Assembly (NCBI RefSeq): GCF_003063375.1
Contig: NZ_NERY01000001.1
Location: 1,364,001 to 1,428,000 of the forward strand
DNA: 64,000 nt
DNA from: Limnohabitans sp. MMS-10A-178
GTDB taxonomy: Bacteria; Pseudomonadota; Gammaproteobacteria; Burkholderiales; Burkholderiaceae_C
Direction of reading: 5' to 3'
Both the position numbers and the translations under genes were made by a program. Shown here piece by piece: positions 6,798-14,866 of this stretch (positions are counted from its first letter, which is position 1; every line of letters starts with the position of its first letter). The notes under the pieces are model-generated. The model did not search any database. It was not told where the DNA came from and saw only the letters and a list, made by a program, of their open reading frames with translations.

Positions 6798-9700
6798 TTA
6801 TTTAGGTAAGTGTTGAGCCAACAACAAGGCCACATGCATGGCCTCACGCGCTGTGCCATCCATAATTTGATGACGGCAGCTGGTGCCATCGGCCACCACA
6901 CAGGCGTCTTGCTGCTTTCGAATGCTCGGTAGCAAGCTGGCCTCGGCCATTTGTTTGGACACTTCCAAGTGCGAAGCTTCGTACCCAAAAGAACCCGCCA
7001 TGCCGCAGCAACTGCTCTCAATTAAATCCACTTTGGCTTGGGGAATGAGCTGAATCACTTGGGTGATGGAAGGCATCAAGCCAAAGGCTTTTTGGTGGCA
7101 GTGGCCGTGAAGCAAGATCGGCTTTTGGGCGGGTGCCAATTTGGTCTTCAAAGATTCAAGTTTTCCAGCTTTGTTTTCAGTGGCTAAAAATTCTTCAAAC
7201 AGCACAGCATGCGCTGCAACTGTTTCTGCCATCTCACCCAAACCCATGACCAAAGACTCATCGCGCAGGGTTAAAAGACACGATGGTTCTAGGCCCACAA
7301 TGGCAATGCCTTTTTGTGCAAAGGGCAGCAAGGCTTCGAGCAAAGCTTGAGCATGCTCTTTGGCTTTGCTCACTTGGCCGCTTGCCAAGTAGGTGCGGCC
7401 ACAGCAAAGGTGTTGGCCAGGAGCGTCTTGCTGTGTGCGACTTGCAATGTGAACTTGGTAGCCCGCAGCGGACAAAACATCGAAGGCAGCCCAAGCGTTT
7501 TCAGATTCGAAATAGCCATTGAAAGTATCGACAAACAAAACCACGGGTTTACTGGATGCCAATACTTCTTGTGCTGAAACGCCTGTACGTTGGCTGTTGA
7601 AAAAATGCTCTTTTTTCCACTCTGGCCATGAGCGCTCGGCAGACAGGCCAGTGAAAGATTCTGCCAAGCGTGCCAACCAAGGCCATTGGTTGCGCAGGTT
7701 CATGAGGCGTGGCCATTGAGACGCAATGTGCGCATAGCGCGGCAAGTTGGAAATCAGGGTGTCTTTCAATGGCAAACCATGCTTGGTGTTGTAGTGGTGT
7801 TGCACTTCAATTTTCATGCGTGCCATGTCGACGCCGGTGGGGCAATCGCGTTTGCAACCTTTGCAACCCACACACAGGTCCAAAGCTTCCTTTACCTCTG
7901 AGCTTTCTAGGCCGCCTTGGAGTTGGCCACTCAAAGCCAATCTGAGTGTATTGGCCCTGCCGCGTGTAGCATGCACTTCATCGCGCGTGACTCTAAAACT
8001 GGGACACATGGTGCCCGCATCAAATTTTCTGCAAGTGCCATTGTTGTTGCACATTTCCACGGCTTTGGCCAAGCCTTGTGCAGGATCTTGGCCTGTACCG
8101 GGGGCTGTGGTTTGTTCTGTGGCTGGGTCGTTGTGAACGTTCCATGCACTCCAATCCAAAGCGGTTTGAATGGGAATGATTTTGTAATTGTTGCCAAAGC
8201 GCATGAGCGATGTGTCGTCCATTTTGGGCGGATTCACCATGCGGTTGGGGCTTAGCAAGTTGAGCGGATCGAGGTGCTGTTTGATTTGGGCAAATGCTTG
8301 ATTGATCGCAGGGCCAAACTGCCACTCAATCCATTCGCCTCGGCACAGCCCATCGCCGTGCTCTCCGCTGTAGGCACCTTTGTATTTGCGCACCAGTTCG
8401 CTGGCTTCTTCGGCAATGGCGCGCATCTTTTGCGGGCCATCACGGCGCATGTCTAGTATAGGTCGCACATGCAAAGTACCCACAGAAGCATGGGCATACC
8501 AAGTGCCTTTGCTGCCATGCTTTTGAAACACTTGAGTCAAGGCATCGGTGTATTCAGCCAAGTGCTCTAAGGGCACGGCGCAGTCTTCAATGAAGCTCAC
8601 GGGTTTGCCATCGCCCTTCAAGCTCATCATGATGTTGAGGCCTGCTTTGCGCACTTCCCACAAGTTTTTTTGCGGCGCATCGTCTACCATTTCCACCACA
8701 CTGTTGGGCAAGCCCATGTCGCCCATGAGTGCCACCAATTGTTTCAATTCGCGCTTGAGTTGTTCTTTGTCAGAGCCTGCAAATTCAACCAACAAAATGG
8801 CTTCAGGGTCGCCAATGATGGCTGTGCGAATAGTGGCTGCAAAAGCTGGAATTTTCAAAGACAGCTCAATCATGGTTCGATCGACCAATTCCACAGCAGT
8901 GAGTGTGCCGTTGCCCAGCTTGGCAATGTGCTGGGCTGAGTCCATCGCTTTGTAAAAGCTGTTGAAGTTGACAACGCCCAATACCTTAGACCTTGGAAGT
9001 TCGCTGAGCTTCAAGGTGAGCGATTGGGTCATGGCCAAGGTGCCTTCACTGCCCACCAACAAATGCGATAAATTCACTTTGCCATCTGGGGTGTAGGGTC
9101 GCACATTTTGATTGTCAAAAATGTCTAGGTTGTAGCCAGCTACACGTCTTAGTACCTTGGGCCATTTGTTTTGGAGTTCTGCTTGATGGTGCACCGCCAG
9201 TTGTTTGACAAACTCACCAATTTGCTTGGCACGTCCAGAGCTGTTTTCGAAATGAGAGAAGTCAAGCAACTCACCATTGCTGAGCCAGGCTTTGGCGCCC
9301 AAAACGTTGTGCACCATGTTGCCGTAGGCAATAGAGCGGCTGCCGCAAGAGTTGTTGCCGGCCATGCCGCCCAAAGTGGCTTGCGCGCTGGTTGAAACAT
9401 CGACCGGAAACCACACGCCATGTTTTTTCAAGGAAGCATTGAGGGCGTCAAGGGCTATGCCAGGTTGAACCTCTACCGTGCCTGCTTGGAGGTCTAGGTT
9501 GAGGACATTTCGAACATGTTTGCTGTGATCGATGACCAAACCTACGCCGGTGGTTTGACCACACTGGCTGGTGCCGCCGCCTCTTGGCACGATGGGTACC
9601 TTCAGGTCGCGGCAAATGGCCATGGCGGTAGCCACTTCCTCGGGGTGCTTGGGCACAAACACACCCAATGGCGTCACTTGATAAATGGAGGCGTCAGTGG

Positions 9701-9857
9701 CGTAGCGGCCGCGGTCGGCGGCAGAAAACAGCACTTCGCCTTGAGTTTCAGTTTTCAAACGCTTGGCCAAGAGCCCTGCCACCTCATTGCTGGCAGCGGC
9801 AACTTGCTCGTAAGTTTCAAGCGCTGAGTTTGGGGCGCTGACTGTAGATGTGTTCAT
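6798..9857 (-). CDS. ydiJ: YdiJ-type FAD-linked oxidase with Fe-S domains (probable D-2-hydroxyglutarate/D-2-hydroxyacid dehydrogenase)
   Basis: A large three-part enzyme. The N-terminal FAD-binding PCMH domain (about residues 50-280, with PIVPRGGGTSQCGQ) is followed by an FAD-oxidase C domain (about 285-550, with SGEHGDGLCRGEW) and a C-terminal ferredoxin/CCG part. Fe-S cysteines lie in CNNNGTC and CVGCKGCKRDCP (about residues 603-672), and CCG-type clusters include GHCHQKA and SSCCGMAGSFG. E. coli YdiJ has the same architecture and 1018 residues; starting at the ATG at 9855-9857 gives 1019, while the upstream ATG at 9894-9896 would add 13 residues. YdiJ proteins oxidise D-2-hydroxyglutarate; other D-2-hydroxyacids remain possible. 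It is divergent from the aminotransferase operon, which also suggests 2-hydroxy/2-oxo acid metabolism. Confidence 0.85.
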   Translation of the reverse strand: MNTSTVSAPNSALETYEQVAAASNEVAGLLAKRLKTETQGEVLFSAADRGRYATDASIYQVTPLGVFVPKHPEEVATAMAICRDLKVPIVPRGGGTSQCGQTTGVGLVIDHSKHVRNVLNLDLQAGTVEVQPGIALDALNASLKKHGVWFPVDVSTSAQATLGGMAGNNSCGSRSIAYGNMVHNVLGAKAWLSNGELLDFSHFENSSGRAKQIGEFVKQLAVHHQAELQNKWPKVLRRVAGYNLDIFDNQNVRPYTPDGKVNLSHLLVGSEGTLAMTQSLTLKLSELPRSKVLGVVNFNSFYKAMDSAQHIAKLGNGTLTAVELVDRTMIELSLKIPAFAATIRTAIIGDPEAILLVEFAGSDKEQLKRELKQLVALMGDMGLPNSVVEMVDDAPQKNLWEVRKAGLNIMMSLKGDGKPVSFIEDCAVPLEHLAEYTDALTQVFQKHGSKGTWYAHASVGTLHVRPILDMRRDGPQKMRAIAEEASELVRKYKGAYSGEHGDGLCRGEWIEWQFGPAINQAFAQIKQHLDPLNLLSPNRMVNPPKMDDTSLMRFGNNYKIIPIQTALDWSAWNVHNDPATEQTTAPGTGQDPAQGLAKAVEMCNNNGTCRKFDAGTMCPSFRVTRDEVHATRGRANTLRLALSGQLQGGLESSEVKEALDLCVGCKGCKRDCPTGVDMARMKIEVQHHYNTKHGLPLKDTLISNLPRYAHIASQWPRLMNLRNQWPWLARLAESFTGLSAERSWPEWKKEHFFNSQRTGVSAQEVLASSKPVVLFVDTFNGYFESENAWAAFDVLSAAGYQVHIASRTQQDAPGQHLCCGRTYLASGQVSKAKEHAQALLEALLPFAQKGIAIVGLEPSCLLTLRDESLVMGLGEMAETVAAHAVLFEEFLATENKAGKLESLKTKLAPAQKPILLHGHCHQKAFGLMPSITQVIQLIPQAKVDLIESSCCGMAGSFGYEASHLEVSKQMAEASLLPSIRKQQDACVVADGTSCRHQIMDGTAREAMHVALLLAQHLPK

Positions 9858-9961
9858 GGAGGGCTGATTCAACAAAAAATACGGGTTTTTCCACATCAGG
9901 GAAATCGGAATTCCCGCTATTCTGTCGTCAAATTGATATTTATTCTTAGGAACGCTTTTTA

Positions 9962-11176
9962 ATGCTTAAGCTTGACTTCCATCCAACAGGTCGCCACTTC
10001 TTGCAAATCCCGGGTCCGTCGCCGGTGCCAGACCGAATTTTGCGGGCCATGAGCTTGCCCACCATCGACCACCGTGGCCCAGAGTTTGGTGAACTGGGTT
10101 TGAAACTGATGGCCAACATGAAGGCTATTTTCAAGACTCAGCACCCCGTCATGATTTACCCAGCCTCTGGCACTGGGGCCTGGGAAGCGGCATTGGTCAA
10201 TACCCTTAGCGCTGGCGACCATGTGCTCATGTACGAGACGGGTCACTTTGCCTCTTTGTGGTTCAAGCTGGCCGCCCGCTTAGGGATTAAGGCCGAGCTG
10301 TTGAGCCTGCCGGGTGCCGAGGGTTGGCGCCAAGGTGTCGATGCTCACAAAATTGAAGCGCGCTTGAAGCAAGACACTTCCCACAGCATCAAGGCGGTGT
10401 GTGTGGTGCACAACGAAACCTCTACGGGAGTTACCAGCGATATAGCCGCAGTGCGCCGTGCCATAGACAACGCCAAACATCCTGCGCTGCTCATGGTGGA
10501 CACCATCTCAGGTTTGGCCTCTGCCGATTACCGCCACGACGAGTGGGGCGTGGATGTCACGGTCAGTGGCTCGCAAAAAGGTTTGATGTTGCCGCCTGGC
10601 ATGAGCTTTAATGCGCTGTCGCCCAAGGCCATTGAGGCCAGCAAAAAATCGACCTTGCCCAAATCTTTTTGGGCTTGGGATGAGATGCTCGAGATCAACA
10701 AATCGGGCTACTACCCTTACACCCCCAATACCAATTTGATGTATGGCTTGAGTGAAGCCTGCGACATGATTTTGGGACAGGGCTTGGACGTGGTTTTCAA
10801 GCGGCATGTGCGCTGGGGTGAGGGCGTTCGCGCAGGTGTTCGCGCATGGGGCTTGCCCATTCAATGCGCCGACCCAGCTTTGTACTCGCCCATTTTGACG
10901 GGTGTGATGACGCCAGAGGGTGTTGACGCAGACGCTGTGCGCAAAATAATTTACGAGAGATTTGATTGTTCCTTAGGAACGGGGCTGGGCAAGGTCAAGG
11001 GCAAGATGTTCCGCATTGGTCACTTGGGCGATTGCAATGACCTGACCTTGATTGCTGCACTTGCTGCTTGCGAGATGGGCTTGAAGTTGAGCGGTGTTCA
11101 ATTGAATGGCTCGGGCGTTCAAGCCGCCATGGACTACTTTTCAGCCAACCCTGTTCCAGCCCTCATTCACAATTGA
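9962..11176 (+). CDS. Class V aminotransferase, serine-glyoxylate/alanine-glyoxylate type
   Basis: A 404-residue PLP enzyme of fold type I, class V. The N-terminal IPGPSPVPDRILRAM and the HRGPEF motif are the signature of the serine/alanine-glyoxylate aminotransferase branch. The PLP-binding lysine is Lys206 in SGSQKGLMLPPG. It probably moves amino groups between serine or alanine and glyoxylate or another 2-oxo acid. An AGGA lies about 10 bases before the ATG. It is the first gene of a tight operon with a Bug receptor, an AtuA-like protein, its small companion and a second Bug receptor, so its physiological substrate may be tied to the compound these genes take up. Confidence 0.85.
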   Translation: MLKLDFHPTGRHFLQIPGPSPVPDRILRAMSLPTIDHRGPEFGELGLKLMANMKAIFKTQHPVMIYPASGTGAWEAALVNTLSAGDHVLMYETGHFASLWFKLAARLGIKAELLSLPGAEGWRQGVDAHKIEARLKQDTSHSIKAVCVVHNETSTGVTSDIAAVRRAIDNAKHPALLMVDTISGLASADYRHDEWGVDVTVSGSQKGLMLPPGMSFNALSPKAIEASKKSTLPKSFWAWDEMLEINKSGYYPYTPNTNLMYGLSEACDMILGQGLDVVFKRHVRWGEGVRAGVRAWGLPIQCADPALYSPILTGVMTPEGVDADAVRKIIYERFDCSLGTGLGKVKGKMFRIGHLGDCNDLTLIAALAACEMGLKLSGVQLNGSGVQAAMDYFSANPVPALIHN

Positions 11177-11187
11177 AGGACACTCTC

Positions 11188-12165
11188 ATGCAACGCAGAA
11201 CTCTCCTCCAAGCCGCGGCCGCATCTGCAAGCACGCTGGCCGCACCCATGATCAAGGCCCAAACTTTGCCGTCGGGCCCCATTCGCATTGTGGTGGGTTT
11301 CCCGCCAGGGGGAGGGACCGATGCGTTGGCCCGCGTATTGGCCCAAAAGCTTCAAGCCATGTGGAACGTCAGCATCGTCATTGACAACAAAGCGGGCGCG
11401 GCTGGTGTGATTGCCGCCGACTTTGTGGCCAAGCAGCCGGCAGATGGCAACACCCTGCTCATGGCGCACATCAACAGCCATGCCTTGGCGGTCAGTTTGC
11501 AGCCCAAGTTGGGCTACAACGTTGAGCGTGATTTTTCGCCCATTGGCTTGGTGGGCGTCACGCCCAATTTGCTCATTTGCAATGAATCGCAGCCTGCCAA
11601 AAATGTGAAAGATTTGATTGCCTTGTGCAAACAAAACCCAGGCCGCATCAGCTTTGCTTCTGCCGGTGGTGGCTCGGCGCAGCACTTGGCCTTGGAAATG
11701 TTCAAGCTGCGAGCTGGCATCGATGCCTTGCATGTGCCCTACAAAGGCTCGGGCCCCGCGCTCACAGACTTGATTGGTGGTCAAGTTCAATATTGTTTTG
11801 AAACCATGACCTCTGCCACGCCCCATGTGAAAGGTGGCAAAGCCATTGCGCTGGCTCAAACGCGCACCAAGCGCGCCAAAGGCCACCCCAATGTGCCCAC
11901 CATGGACGAGCAAGGTTTTCCAGGATTTGATGCCACCACTTGGTATGGTTTGGTCGGCCCTGGCCGCATGAACCCCTCTTTTGTAAAGCGCATCAATGAA
12001 GACATGAACAAAGTCATGGCCATGCCCGATGTGATCGAAAAATTTGAACAATATGGCGCAGAAGATGGCGGCGGCTCACCTGAGCGCTTTGCCGAATTCA
12101 TTCGCACTGAAACGCAAAAGTGGGCAAGGGTTGTGAAAGAAGCTAAGGTTCAGGTCGACGCCTAA
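11188..12165 (+). CDS. Bug/TctC-type periplasmic binding protein with a Tat-like signal
   Basis: A 325-residue tripartite tricarboxylate transporter receptor (Bug family). The start at 11188 is chosen because AAGGA precedes it, the frame overlaps nothing and a normal export signal results. The signal, MQRRTLLQAAAASASTLAAP, has a twin arginine and an AxA-like site, so Tat export is likely. Family marks are IRIVVGFPPGGGTDALAR, ADGNTLLMAH and HVPYKGSGPALTDLIGGQV. These proteins bind carboxylates or aromatic acids. No TctA/TctB membrane partners are encoded nearby, so it is an orphan receptor. It lies 11 bases after the aminotransferase gene and 3 bases before the AtuA-like gene. Confidence 0.9.
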   Translation: MQRRTLLQAAAASASTLAAPMIKAQTLPSGPIRIVVGFPPGGGTDALARVLAQKLQAMWNVSIVIDNKAGAAGVIAADFVAKQPADGNTLLMAHINSHALAVSLQPKLGYNVERDFSPIGLVGVTPNLLICNESQPAKNVKDLIALCKQNPGRISFASAGGGSAQHLALEMFKLRAGIDALHVPYKGSGPALTDLIGGQVQYCFETMTSATPHVKGGKAIALAQTRTKRAKGHPNVPTMDEQGFPGFDATTWYGLVGPGRMNPSFVKRINEDMNKVMAMPDVIEKFEQYGAEDGGGSPERFAEFIRTETQKWARVVKEAKVQVDA

Positions 12166-12168
12166 TCC

Positions 12169-13530
12169 ATGGCCCAAAATGTTCTGCGAATCGGTGCTGG
12201 CGCAGGCTATGCGGGTGACCGCATCCCACCTGCGTTGGCCTTGGCAGAAAAAGGTCAGCTCGATTATTTGGTCTTTGAGTGTTTGGCCGAGCGCACCATT
12301 GCGCTGGCGCAGTTAGAAAAAATTCAAAACCCTTTGCGAGGTTTTGATCCTTTGCTTTCGGCGCGCATGAAAGCCGTCTTGCCTGCCTGCATGGGGCAAG
12401 GCACTCGCATCATTACCAACATGGGCGCGGCCAATCCTTTACAAGCTGGCAAAGAAGTGTTGGCGGTAGCCAAAGAATTGGGGCTACATCACCTTAAGGT
12501 GGCGGTGGTGTTGGGCGATGATGTGCTTGCTACTTTGCAGGCGCAATATCTCTCTGAGCCATTGATGGACAGCCTACAAACAGTGGCAGATATACAAGCC
12601 TTGTTGGTCTCTGCCAATGCCTATCTTGGCGCAGAAGCACTGTTGCCAGCATTGCAAACCGACGCGCACGTCATCATCAGTGGCCGTGTGGCCGACCCCG
12701 CATTATTTTTAGCGCCCCTCATGCACCATTTTCAATGGCTTGCCGATGATTGGCCCATGTTGGGCAAAGGCGTGATGGTGGGGCATTTGCTGGAATGTGC
12801 GGCCCAAATCACGGGGGGCTATTTTGCCGATCCGGGTTACAAGGAAGTGCCCAATTTGGCGCAGCTGGGCTATCCCTTGGCAGAGGTTAGCGCCAGTGGT
12901 GAGGTAATCATTACCAAACTGGCAGATGCGGGCGGTTGTGTCACGGTGCCCACATGCACCGAACAATTGCTTTATGAAATAGAAAACCCCACGCAATACT
13001 TGCAACCCGACGTGGTGGCTGATTTTTCACAAGTGCAGTTTCGCAAAGTGGGTGCAGACAGAGTGCAAGCTTTTGGCGCCAGTGGCACCACTCGGCCCGA
13101 CACCCTGAAGGTAACTTTGGGGTACCGCGATGGCTTTGTGGGAGAAGGGCAAATGTCGTATGCGGGGCCGGGCGCGCAAGCCAGAGGGCAGTTGGCCCTC
13201 GACTTAGTCAAAGCCCGATTGGCCGATGCTGGGTTTGGCCAATTTGAAGCACGCTACGACCTAATTGGTGTGAATGCCATTTTGGGTGACACCATGCCAT
13301 TGCATGAACCTTCAGAGGTGCGTGCCCGAATTGCGGTGCGTGTAGACACACAGGCACAAGCGGTGCATGTGGCCAATGAGGTAGAGGCCTTGTACACCAA
13401 CGGCCCTGCTTCTGGTGGTGGTGCAAGCAAATCGGTGCGTGAGGTAATTGCGGCCGAATCGATGCTGATACCTCGAAGTGCCATTCAAACCCAAACCATT
13501 TTGCTAACCGGCACAGAGGAGCTGGCCTAA
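12169..13530 (+). CDS. AtuA-like (DUF1446) protein, N-terminal part only
   Basis: A 453-residue cytoplasmic protein of the AtuA/DUF1446 family, named after acyclic-terpene utilisation in Pseudomonas. The start IGAGAGYAGDRIPPALAL and QLDYLVFECLAERT are diagnostic, as are IISGRVADPALFLAPL and ADAGGCVTVPTCTEQLLYE. AtuA proteins of about 600 residues carry a further C-terminal ferredoxin-like domain; here it is a separate gene starting 1 base after this stop. The biochemical role of the family is not settled. It is tightly packed with the two Bug receptors and the aminotransferase, suggesting a carboxylate or CoA-ester catabolic route. Confidence 0.85.
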   Translation: MAQNVLRIGAGAGYAGDRIPPALALAEKGQLDYLVFECLAERTIALAQLEKIQNPLRGFDPLLSARMKAVLPACMGQGTRIITNMGAANPLQAGKEVLAVAKELGLHHLKVAVVLGDDVLATLQAQYLSEPLMDSLQTVADIQALLVSANAYLGAEALLPALQTDAHVIISGRVADPALFLAPLMHHFQWLADDWPMLGKGVMVGHLLECAAQITGGYFADPGYKEVPNLAQLGYPLAEVSASGEVIITKLADAGGCVTVPTCTEQLLYEIENPTQYLQPDVVADFSQVQFRKVGADRVQAFGASGTTRPDTLKVTLGYRDGFVGEGQMSYAGPGAQARGQLALDLVKARLADAGFGQFEARYDLIGVNAILGDTMPLHEPSEVRARIAVRVDTQAQAVHVANEVEALYTNGPASGGGASKSVREVIAAESMLIPRSAIQTQTILLTGTEELA

Positions 13531-13531
13531 C

Positions 13532-13834
13532 ATGCTCTTGAGAGACATTGCACACACCCGAACAGGTGACAAGGGCAACCGATCAACCATCTCGGTCATT
13601 GCCTACGACCGGCAACATTTTGAGTTGATTGAGAAATGCCTCACTTCAGAAAAAGTATTGGCGCATTTTGGGGGCATTGTGAAGGGGCCTGTCGAGCGTT
13701 ACAGCTTGCCCCAACTTGGCGCGCTCAATTTTGTGATGCACAATGCTTTGGGTGGCGGCGTGACGCGTTCCTTGGCCCTTGATGCACACGGAAAATGCCT
13801 CAGTGCCAAACTGCTCAGTCTTGTGATTGAATAA
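13532..13834 (+). CDS. AtuA-like C-terminal (ferredoxin-fold) domain as a separate protein
   Basis: A 100-residue protein matching the C-terminal domain normally fused to AtuA: it starts LLRDIAHTRTGDKGNRSTISVIAY and ends with a MHNALGGGVTRSLALDAHGK stretch. Its ATG follows the stop of the AtuA N-terminal gene by a single base, so the two products are probably made in equal amounts and form one complex. The +1 reading frame shift between them (TAA-C-ATG) shows this is a clean gene split rather than a simple internal stop. Confidence 0.85.
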   Translation: MLLRDIAHTRTGDKGNRSTISVIAYDRQHFELIEKCLTSEKVLAHFGGIVKGPVERYSLPQLGALNFVMHNALGGGVTRSLALDAHGKCLSAKLLSLVIE

Positions 13835-13861
13835 AACATAATTCGTTAAATTGGAGATGCT

Positions 13862-14854
13862 ATGAAAATTACCCGTATGGCTGGTTTGAAAAAAAGTTTG
13901 CTCAGCATGATGTTGGGTTTGGGTGTGGCACTGCTTGCCACACAAGCTCAAGCGCAGGCCTACCCTAACAAACCCATCAAGGCCATCGTGCCCTTTGCAG
14001 CGGGCAGTGCCACCGATCAAATTGGTAGAGCATTTGCGCAAAAAATGTCTGAAGTTTTGGGTCAACCCATCGTGGTTGAAAACAGAGCAGGCGTCAATGG
14101 CATGTTGGGTGCAGATGCCGTGGCCAAATCGGCCCCCGATGGCTACACCATTCTCATTGGCACCAACAGCACCAATGCAGCGCTCAAAAGTTTGATGAAG
14201 AAACTGCCCTACGATCAAGACACCGCTTTTGCGCCTATTGGTTATATGGGCTCGGTGCCCCTCATTGTGGGTGTCAACAACGATGTGCCTGCCAAAACTT
14301 TGAAAGAGTTTGTCGACATGGCAAAGGCAAAGCCCACCACAGTGACATTTGCCAGTGCCAGCACCTCGCAATTGGTGTCGTCTGAAATGTTGGCCAGCAT
14401 GGCCGGTATTCAAATGACGCACGTGCCCTACAAGAGTGGCCCCGCCGCCATGACCGACCTCATTGGTGGTCAGGTCAATATGTTTACTGCCGATTTTGCG
14501 GTCATGCTGCCCCAAGTCAAGGGCGGCAAAATTCGCGGTTTGGCTGTAACATCTACTCAGCGTTCCAAAGCCATTCCTGAGTTGCCCACAGTGAATGAAG
14601 CACTCGGCTTGAAAGACTACGAGTTGATTGCTTACTTCGCCATGTTTGCACCAGCAGGTACGCCGGCCGACATGATTCAAAAACTCAATGCTGCTTTGAA
14701 TGCTGCTGCCAACGACAAAGCCATACTGGAGCGATTCTCTGCACTGGGTTTTGAAACTGCACCAGGCTCGCCTGAAGCGCTGGCACAACGTTCTAGAACT
14801 GAAACAGCCAAGTGGGCCAAGGCCATTCGCGAAGCCAAGATTGAACCGCAATAA
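13862..14854 (+). CDS. Second Bug/TctC-type periplasmic binding protein
   Basis: A 330-residue Bug-family receptor with a Sec signal peptide (MKITRMAGLKKSLLSMMLGL then ATQAQAQA, cleavage near residue 32). Family motifs are YPNKPIKAIVPFAAGSATDQ, APDGYTILIGTNSTNAA and THVPYKSGPAAMTDLIGGQV. A GGAG stands 6 bases before the ATG. It is the last gene of the aminotransferase/AtuA operon and differs clearly from the first receptor (different signal, Sec rather than Tat-like). Two receptors in one operon suggest two ligands or a high- and a low-affinity form. No TctAB permease is in the window. Confidence 0.9.
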   Translation: MKITRMAGLKKSLLSMMLGLGVALLATQAQAQAYPNKPIKAIVPFAAGSATDQIGRAFAQKMSEVLGQPIVVENRAGVNGMLGADAVAKSAPDGYTILIGTNSTNAALKSLMKKLPYDQDTAFAPIGYMGSVPLIVGVNNDVPAKTLKEFVDMAKAKPTTVTFASASTSQLVSSEMLASMAGIQMTHVPYKSGPAAMTDLIGGQVNMFTADFAVMLPQVKGGKIRGLAVTSTQRSKAIPELPTVNEALGLKDYELIAYFAMFAPAGTPADMIQKLNAALNAAANDKAILERFSALGFETAPGSPEALAQRSRTETAKWAKAIREAKIEPQ

Positions 14855-14866
14855 CACTTCAATTTT

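Noticed and set aside
11167..12051. 294-codon minus-strand open frame
   Set aside because: It lies wholly antisense to the Bug receptor gene, is rich in His, Gly and Arg typical of shadow frames and has no family motif.
13646..14857. 403-codon minus-strand open frame
   Set aside because: Antisense to the second Bug gene and the AtuA C-part; Cys/His/Arg-rich composition and no recognisable domain.
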